Assembly: GCA_900618425.1 (NCBI GenBank)
Contig: UZAN01041071.1
Span: 1 to 13,307, forward strand
Length of the DNA stretch: 13,307 nucleotides
Direction of reading: 5' to 3'
DNA from: Echinostoma caproni
Taxonomy: Eukaryota > Platyhelminthes > Trematoda > Plagiorchiida > Echinostomatidae
Shown here: piece after piece, positions 8,464 to 13,307 of the stretch
Position numbering within the stretch: position 1 is the stretch's first letter
How the letters are laid out: each line of letters starts with the position of its first letter
The notes under the pieces: model-generated
What the model saw: the letters and a program-made list of their open reading frames with translations, nothing else
Database searches by the model: none
What the model was told of the DNA's origin: nothing
Translations under genes and position numbers: made by a program

Positions 8464-8930
8464 CAGTAGAGAAGATGCGTAAAAACACAAGAATATACAA
8501 ATCGGGTTAGTAAATACAGTGGAACTTTTAAAGAACGCAAGCGAGTAATAAAGAAACGCAACCGTCAAATCTTTACAAAAGTGGAAGTAAAATGTGAGGT
8601 CCAGGTGAGATCTTGGCAGATAGTGACTTCGAGGTATTGTAGAGAATCTACTAGGGAACCAGGCTGGTTGTCGACATAGAGTGCAGAACAATTTCTTTCA
8701 AAAGAATGTAACTGTTTTATTTAGGCGAGCAAAAAGGTGACGTAGCCACGTTTAGGTGCAGTGAGAGATAACTTGGAAGACGAAGACCAGAAGTTTAGGG
8801 CAGATAAACTGTTTTTTTCGACGGTACCGTTCTGCATCGATTGTATACATTGATATAACCTATAATGGTTCGATGAGGAATAACGTGTGTGCGCAGATGC
8901 AGACACCAGTTTTCTGATAAGATTGTTCAG

Positions 8931-9480
8931 TGCCTTCTGCTATGTGCAGATTTCTGTAACACTGTTATTTCTCATTCTCCTTTTGTTATTGTCGCAAGGC
9001 AAACATGCGTTCGGGGCATCACCCGGCGGCACATGTTCCCGCACCGCATGACTCTGTTTTGTAATTCCCAAGTGAACCAGTCTGGTTGGGCTTTACACAA
9101 ACCACGGTGATTTTTGCTTGCTTTCCTGATCCATGTTTTCCTGTAACAGATATATATATATATATTTAGTTACAATATCGTGTGAAAATGAGAAGAAACA
9201 GACGCCTTCATGAAATACATTTTTCGAATCCTAATCAGACTTATCTTAGTTTTCATTTTTAGGAGTTTCGCAGGCCAATTTCAAGAAGAAAGCTCAATTA
9301 CTGTTCGCTCTCCTTGTTCTTTGATATATTTGTTTTCTTATATGCATTCTTCGATAATCAACAATACTCAAATTTCAAAAGGATCGTGAACATATTTTTC
9401 CCTATATATTTCACAGTAGTCGAGATAAGTAACTCTTTCTAATAGACCTTTTGACAGCGGCCTGCATTTCTGATTTGATA
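8931..9480. other. Unassigned region upstream of the two-exon gene
   Basis: It contains an alternating (AT)n tract at about 9150-9166 and A+T-rich sequence up to the acceptor at 9502. A 73-codon plus frame at 8889-9110 is not convincing. If the downstream gene is transcribed from here, promoter elements cannot be told apart from general A+T richness. Confidence 0.5.
9150..9166. repeat. (AT)n microsatellite
   Basis: About eight TA units, 340 bases upstream of the candidate gene. Confidence 0.9.
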
Positions 9481-9482
9481 TT

Positions 9483-9502
9483 TCAATTCCGTATTTTTAA
9501 AG
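9483..9502 (+). promoter_or_regulatory. Splice acceptor, possibly for spliced-leader trans-splicing
   Basis: A T-rich run ending TTTTTAAAG precedes the candidate exon, and ATG comes only three bases later (GTC ATG). Such a short leader is unusual for cis-splicing and common for trans-splicing. Flatworm spliced leaders are known to end in AUG; joined here, that AUG would be in frame with the GTC ATG that follows. Confidence 0.35.
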
Positions 9503-9832
9503 GTCATGGATCGATTATTGATAAACGTTCACTCCGACAGTTACATTCGTCAGACGAATGGCTCAACTGATACGCATTCAGTTAGCACCAATTCTGACGA
9601 CCTAAAGACTGGTGCAACTGCTCCGTTGTCGTCGGAGATCAGTTCATCCGCAGAAGTCAACGCCGAGACAAACGGTCGACTTGCTACTGAACTGGATTCG
9701 CAATCGAAAGAGTTGCTCAATTCAAACGGGTTCGTATCCCTCACCACAGAAGCGACGGAATGCGTTGCTCGAAACTCCCAATCCAACATCCCCAGTGTCA
9801 GTGTAACAAGTTTCGAGGACGCTTTGGATCGA
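9503..9832 (+). CDS. Exon 1 of an unrecognised two-exon gene (Ser/Thr-rich)
   Basis: This is the most convincing coding stretch in the window. It is exactly 110 codons between AG (9501-9502) and a full-consensus GTGAGT donor (9833-9838), so it is phase 0 at both ends. ATG at 9506 is the likely start, giving 109 residues that begin MDRLLINVHSDSYIR. Roughly 29% of residues are Ser or Thr, with many Asn, Asp and Glu and no hydrophobic segment, so the region is probably disordered. It ends VSVTSFEDALDR. Codon use is varied and G+C-richer than its flanks. A second GTGAGT donor at 9878, also in phase 0, would add 15 residues (VSDTFFTGLAYRLSF). If unspliced, the frame reaches TAA at 9917-9919. An antisense frame is open over most of it but lacks matching splice sites. 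No protein family is recognised and no function is proposed. Confidence 0.55.
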
Positions 9833-10017
9833 GTGAGTGATACATTCTTCACTGGTCTTGCATACAGGCTCTCATTTGTGAGTTCATTCGGCCCGGAGGT
9901 GCAGTCAACGTTCTCGTAAACAGTGGCATAGACTTCCATAAACCCATATTTCATGAGATGGTCAAAAGTCGTTTGTTCTGAACGAATTAATTTACGTGAT
10001 GGTTGAACCGATTTCAG
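9833..10017 (+). other. Predicted short intron
   Basis: It begins GTGAGT and ends with the pyrimidine-containing acceptor CCGATTTCAG, 185 bases long, or 140 if the 9878 donor is used. It contains in-frame stops (TAA at 9917, TGA at 9997), so splicing is required to reach the next exon. Either donor leaves the frame at phase 0, as exon 2 needs. Confidence 0.45.
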
Positions 10018-10161
10018 CCACGACTAGGTTGTGAACAGGGTTATGCAAATTACCTGCAGCGACGGGAAGCGCATTTCCTCCATGACGGTCGTCATGTCAG
10101 TTTGTTGTCGCAAATTGTGGCATCACAGTGTGAAATGAGAAAGGGCCGAAAGATAATGTGA
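10018..10161 (+). CDS. Exon 2 (terminal) of the unrecognised gene
   Basis: After the acceptor at 10016-10017 the phase 0 frame gives 47 codons and a TGA at 10159-10161. It reads GCEQGYANYLQRREA, then HFLHDGRHVSLLSQIVASQ, and ends in the basic tail CEMRKGRKIM. Its character differs from exon 1: charged, His/Arg/Gln-rich and likely helical. Joined to exon 1 the product is 156 residues, or 171 with the alternative donor. The phase match between two independently found exons supports the model. A competing minus-strand reading exists (ATG followed by about 14 codons and CAG|GTAATT at plus 10053), but it is shorter and has no partner exon. Possible poly(A) signals are ATTAAA at 10443 and AATAAA at 10983. 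Confidence 0.45.
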   Translation, partial: PRLGCEQGYANYLQRREAHFLHDGRHVSLLSQIVASQCEMRKGRKIM

Positions 10162-10442
10162 AATCACTTTGGATCCATTGTTTGAATGGTGGGCTTTATA
10201 TTCTCTAATGGCAAAGGGAAACCAATGAATTATACAGGAAAGCTAGTTGACATGTGATTGGCACTAATATCATTCTACCGAGATCCTAAACTACTTCACA
10301 CTGTGACGAATCAAATATGGATGTACTGTGCATCCAACACTCCACGAATTTCTCAGATGATAATCGTTCCAGATTACAGTGTTTTCTCTTTTTGTGCGTA
10401 AAACGGGTCACGTTCATTCTGGATTTAAGTTCTATGAAAATC

Positions 10443-10448
10443 ATTAAA
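10443..10448 (+). terminator. Possible polyadenylation signal ATTAAA
   Basis: The nearest variant hexamer, 282 bases after the TGA of the two-exon gene. The next canonical AATAAA is at 10983-10988. Confidence 0.2.
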
Positions 10449-10599
10449 GTAGTTGAAGTAGTTGAGACAATATGACGCGTTATACCTGTTTCCCTCTGTC
10501 GCGCATTATCAAAACTCCAAGAAGACCGATTTCAGATTATTCCAGAATTCTCGTAACGCCGCATGAACATCTTTCATCTACCGGATAACTGAAACGTAG

Positions 10600-10737
10600 A
10601 ATGAACATCCGAGAACCCTCGATGTTTTGATCCGGTTGGATCTCAGCAGCAATGTTAGGGATCGAAATCAGAACCGATCTCGGGAACCTGAAACGCGGAC
10701 CAGAATTAATCTAACCATTTTATCAGTAGACCACTAA
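10600..10737 (+). CDS. Weak exon candidate, Arg-rich
   Basis: An acceptor-like GAAACGTAG ends at 10599 and opens a 45-codon frame to TAA at 10735-10737. It reads LDVLIRLDLSSNVRDRNQ and then SREPETRTRINL. Composition is protein-like and G+C is locally higher, but there is no ATG near the start, no recognised domain and no phase match to exon 2 at 10018-10161. It may be chance. Confidence 0.17.
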   Translation, partial: NEHPRTLDVLIRLDLSSNVRDRNQNRSREPETRTRINLTILSVDH

Positions 10738-10843
10738 TGAGAAAACTGTATTTTTCCTCCTTTATCACTTATATTTCACTCTCTGACGGCAATGGGTATC
10801 TCTTGTTTTAAATGTAAGCCAATTCAGCTACAGAACCGATAGC

Positions 10844-10844
10844 N
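10844..10844. other. Ambiguous base N
   Basis: A single undetermined base in otherwise unassigned sequence; with the N at 13154 it marks this as draft assembly. Confidence 1.
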
Positions 10845-11073
10845 AGCCAAAAGCCAATACGAAAGTGGCATGCAACTCTCCTTCCTTCATATTGTGCTCT
10901 TCAAATGTGAGAAATAACAACAGTTGTTGGATATAATCGTGATTTTTGAATATTCAAACCTAATGTTTCTTGGGAATGATTTAATAAAGCATTTAAAAGC
11001 GTTACTTATGTGTGATCTTGTTTTGGACCATTTCAATTCGCACGAAACAGACTTTACCTGGGTATCTTACCGT

Positions 11074-11126
11074 ATGGGTGTTGGTTGTGGATTTAAAAAT
11101 CCACAGCAAAATTAACGAGTACCCAT
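11074..11126. other. Nested inverted repeat
   Basis: An inner perfect palindrome TGTGGATTT / AAATCCACA spans 11086-11105. It is flanked by an outer pair, ATGGGT (11074-11079) and ACCCAT (11121-11126), with an unpaired side loop on each arm. A GTAAGT donor-like site begins at 11130. Role unknown. Confidence 0.6.
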
Positions 11127-11137
11127 GTGGTAAGTAG

Positions 11138-11400
11138 TCAACTCAAAACAAAGATTCGGACGCCTGTGAAATCCACCAACAGAGCCATAGGCCGGGATGT
11201 TTGGGTGCCAACCTCATAGCTCAGAACTAAGTGCTTCGATTCTCGAATGGATGTACATAGTTTGAGTTCACAAATTTTCACAAAAATTGCACACCCTGCT
11301 ATTGAGTTCCCGAAAAGGAAGAAACAGCTGCACAATTTTCTGTTCCAAACCTCAACGTGAAATCTTTGTCTCAGAAAGGCTCTACTCATAGCATTGGCGT
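11138..11400. repeat. Suspected dispersed repeat, unclassified
   Basis: This stretch is more G+C-balanced than its flanks and holds TAGCTCAG followed closely by TTCGATTC (11219-11240), resembling RNA polymerase III A and B boxes but set too close together for a tRNA. The minus strand is open for 83 codons without motifs. It may be a degraded SINE or a LINE tail. Only a copy-number search would tell. Confidence 0.2.
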
Positions 11401-12440
11401 ATCAAACACTCATCCAACTACCATCAGTCGGATGGAACAGACTTTACTCAATGCATAAAACTTATTCGAAAAGAGGCAAAATTGATTTTTGCTGAAAAAT
11501 TGCCTCCAACGGGATTCGTTATTGCTTTATTCTTCATCTTTTCCTTTGCCTCATTAACAGAACGCCTGTCGAGCGCACAGCCTAGACACATAGTGCTGGC
11601 ATCGGATAGATCAAAAGTGTCTAGAACGTTCGCAAAGAGTATCCTCCAGTTTTCACAAGCAATCCAAATAGTTTCCAGAAGAGCTCAGCTCGGTTGATTT
11701 CAGTATTTTCTTCAGATCAAATGAATAAACGGTCCTTTGTAGAATTATGTGGTCAACTATTATGTCTAATGAATCAGTCAAGGAAGCATTGATCCTAAGG
11801 TTTTGTGGTGGTCAAGCCTGTTGACAAAGCTCTTCGTATCCAGGACTTTCGAATCGAACAGTGTTAACTGCGGAATGTTTAATGTTGAATCCTTTGACGT
11901 TCACGGTATCAACTTGCCTGATACTCATCAGCTTCTGTGCTTGAGATGTTATTCTGAGGTTCTAATAGTGATCATTTTGTGTTAATCTATTCTCCGTTTT
12001 GAATCCGTGAACCACTTTTGATCTTATGATAGTTGAGTGCGGCCTCCAGAAGGACGATACCTTATACAAATCACTTCCGATGCACATAGCGAGCTAATGT
12101 TCTGCTAAAATAGAATGACTGAATCATGTTAAGTCTATCGTGGGCATGCTTTAGGGGATTAAGTTGCGCAAGAAAACCGCAACATAAAAGGTATTCAAAA
12201 GGGCCGCTCCGCGAGATCTCTCAAAGCAGATTCCATTAATCACCAGGTATGGAATACCAATGTTTTCATTTGTCTTTTTCCGTTCCAAATAATAATAAAA
12301 ATACTGAGGTTTTCGAATTAATGTTCATGCTGTTATCGTTTTGGTGTTACCGGAGATCCGAACTTCTATTATCGCGTATTCCTATGTAATGAAAAACAGT
12401 CAGGGTAGGCCTCATTGTAGCGCGGACCGGCTTTTCGTTT
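11401..12440. other. Unassigned, no gene seen
   Basis: Short open frames only, for example 11482-11697 with a hydrophobic start and 11803-11985, both on the plus strand, neither with motifs or convincing splice sites. AATAAA occurs at about 11724 and 12294. A CAG|GTATGG donor-like site near 12247 follows a 27-codon open stretch. Confidence 0.5.
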
Positions 12441-12640
12441 TTTGAAACCTAAGCTCCGGAACCACATATGGCTCCAATAGGCTTAGGCATAGTCTTGAGC
12501 TGCCACCAAAGTTGATTGGTGCTGATGGGGTTCTCGGATCCGATAGCAGGGCCCGAAACTGGCTGATGGGGATTACTTTAACCGACCGACCACGACCATC
12601 CCTCCCTTTTGTGTCTTGTTGCTCGAGAAGTTGTGTCATA
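12441..12640. other. G+C-rich island open on both strands
   Basis: About 200 bases are visibly richer in G+C, and in CG dinucleotides, than the flanks. The plus strand is open for about 63 codons (reading ELPPKLIGADGVLGSDSR) and the minus strand for 80 codons (12654-12412, with SVKVIPISQFRALLSDPR). No motif decides between an exon on either strand and a mobile-element fragment. Confidence 0.3.
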
Positions 12641-12659
12641 TGAGTTCCAAACACGTCCT

Positions 12660-13078
12660 GTTTGTGGTTTTTCGCATTATCCTTACAATTGTAGAGCTGG
12701 CCTCAAAACGTTAGTTTAAGTGAATCATATAAGAAGTCAATCACTTCGTTAATCAACGTGAATTCTCATCAGTTTTCTCTTTCACTGGCGCCTAAAGATA
12801 TTGTGATATGTATATTTGGCGCATACGACATTCATTACCCGGGAATCAGCATTTTTTGCATTTTTATTGAGTAATAGATCTCAGGGCTGTCATCTCTTTT
12901 GTGTGCGACGTGGAGTATTCAAAACGTCACTGATGTGGAACGAATACGGTTATAATGCGCAGATGATCACAAATGTATCTAGCTTTCAAGACATTGTAAT
13001 ATTAAACAATACTACTATTTCATTCGGAATAGCCGGTTTTCTCATCCTCAATCAGTGTTGATCAAACTGACGAAGACG
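12660..13078. other. Unassigned, no gene seen
   Basis: A plus-strand frame of 81 codons at 12816-13061 is open but hydrophobic and A+T-driven at its end, with no domain. Nothing else was recognised. Confidence 0.5.
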
Positions 13079-13104
13079 AATGAATTTTGACAGCAAAATT
13101 CATT
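13079..13104. other. Perfect hairpin, 11-base arms
   Basis: AATGAATTTTG (13079-13089) faces CAAAATTCATT (13094-13104) around the loop ACAG. It is not followed by a gene end that could be terminated and has no recognised family. Confidence 0.8.
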
Positions 13105-13125
13105 TTTGCAACGATTCAGGGATAG

Positions 13126-13302
13126 TGCGGATCGATTTTCGCAAACCGTCTGTNGCTTCCTACAAGGCTCATCTTGCATCCACAAAACTATTACAGCTTC
13201 CACAATCGCCGCTGGGGACAATCGATGCCGAACCTACTTGACAGCACAACCATGGCACAATGTGAAATACTCTCCAGGCGTTTTATCGGTTGGTGCCGGT
13301 AA
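13126..13302 (+). CDS. Possible exon near the right edge
   Basis: A 58-codon frame without interruption ends in TAA at 13300-13302. It is G+C-richer than the flanks and reads RWGQSMPNLLDSTTMAQC then EILSRRFIGWC. Within it, an acceptor (AACTATTACAG ending at 13196) and a donor (CCG|GTAATA at 13299) bound a 102-base exon option, 13197-13298. One codon contains an N at 13154 (TNG), which as TAG would be a stop, though it lies outside the shorter exon option. No domain is recognised. Confidence 0.3.
   Translation, partial: CGSIFANRLXLPTRLILHPQNYYSFHNRRWGQSMPNLLDSTTMAQCEILSRRFIGWCR
13154..13154. other. Ambiguous base N
   Basis: An undetermined base inside the open frame near the right edge. Its value decides whether that frame continues upstream. 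Confidence 1.
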
Positions 13303-13307
13303 TAAGT

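Larger units (their letters stand above)
7953..8906 (-). mobile_element. LINE 1: truncated non-LTR retrotransposon with 3' end and TTGAC tail
   Basis: On the minus strand one frame from 8906 carries WSSSSKLSLTAPKRGYVTF, a stop at 8721-8723, then YLEVTICQDLTWTSHF, a stop at 8565-8567, then RLRSLKVPL. These match the CR1/Jockey-group blocks W...KL..N..KC, YLGV.I...L.W..H and R....L.R. After a frame change at a run of ten C the next frame reads VLFAGLRAKEYTILHRSIK and ILSDTTHPLH, a stop at about 8219, then ARTTVYRLSVIPYLSRFLAQ, with the terminal TGA at 8114-8116. A 3' UTR follows, with AATAAA (plus-strand 7975-7980) and a terminal TTGAC tandem tail at 7953-7967. The palm with its ADD motif is not recognisable, so the copy is 5'-truncated around 8906-8930 and inactive. 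Motifs and tail suggest a family different from LINE 2. Confidence 0.85.

Noticed and set aside
8245..8691. Longest open frame (148 codons, minus strand)
   Set aside because: It is off-frame to the reverse-transcriptase blocks of LINE 1 over 8565-8690, and its Phe/Leu/Tyr-rich product has no motif. It is a by-product of the decayed element.
9550..9954. Antisense 134-codon frame over the main exon
   Set aside because: It has no splice sites at matching borders and is explained by the codon composition of the plus-strand exon.
10053..10110. Minus-strand ATG with CAG|GTAATT donor reading MTTVMEEMRFPSLQ
   Set aside because: Attractive as a first exon, but it overlaps the longer plus-strand exon 10018-10161, which has a phase-matched partner. 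No second minus exon was found.
1..13307. CRISPR array, bacterial operon, phage or integron
   Set aside because: There are no regularly spaced direct repeats, no ribosome-binding-site-led consecutive frames and no integrase. The sequence is eukaryotic in character.

Overview
The window reads as nuclear DNA of an animal, most likely a flatworm and possibly a trematode. It is about 40% G+C with no dense genes, operons or ribosome binding sites. Open frames are short and broken, microsatellites are present, two single-base N calls suggest a draft assembly, and two decayed non-LTR retrotransposons (LINEs) lie in the middle. The flatworm assignment is an inference from overall character and from the LINE 3' tail; no gene here settles it.

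Layout. The left edge (about 1-155) is G+C-rich and open, possibly the end of a coding exon. From 156 to about 4.0 kb there is mostly unassigned DNA, with two adjacent hairpins near 2.06-2.12 kb and an ambiguous open stretch at 2.55-2.73 kb. A GT repeat (4.08 kb) and a CA repeat (4.83 kb) lie in opposite orientation. A possible terminal exon (5033-5167, +) is followed by AATAAA at 5435. A short possible minus-strand exon lies at 5798-5853. From about 6.6 to 8.9 kb lie two 5'-truncated LINE copies on the minus strand, both recognised from reverse-transcriptase C-terminal motifs spread over shifted frames. LINE 1 also keeps its terminal stop, a 3' UTR, AATAAA and a TTGAC tandem tail.

The best candidate for a cellular gene is at 9503-10161 (+): a Ser/Thr-rich exon of 110 codons between a splice acceptor and a GTGAGT donor, then a 185-base intron, then a 47-codon exon with a stop. 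Their phases match. The acceptor lies only three bases before the ATG, which suits spliced-leader trans-splicing. I do not recognise the protein. The rest, to 13.3 kb, is largely unassigned, apart from weak exon candidates (10600-10737; 13126-13302), a suspected dispersed repeat at 11.14-11.39 kb, a G+C-rich island at 12.44-12.64 kb and perfect hairpins.

No RNA gene, CRISPR array, bacterial operon or complete mobile element was seen. Exon calls rest on reading frame, splice-like signals and composition only.
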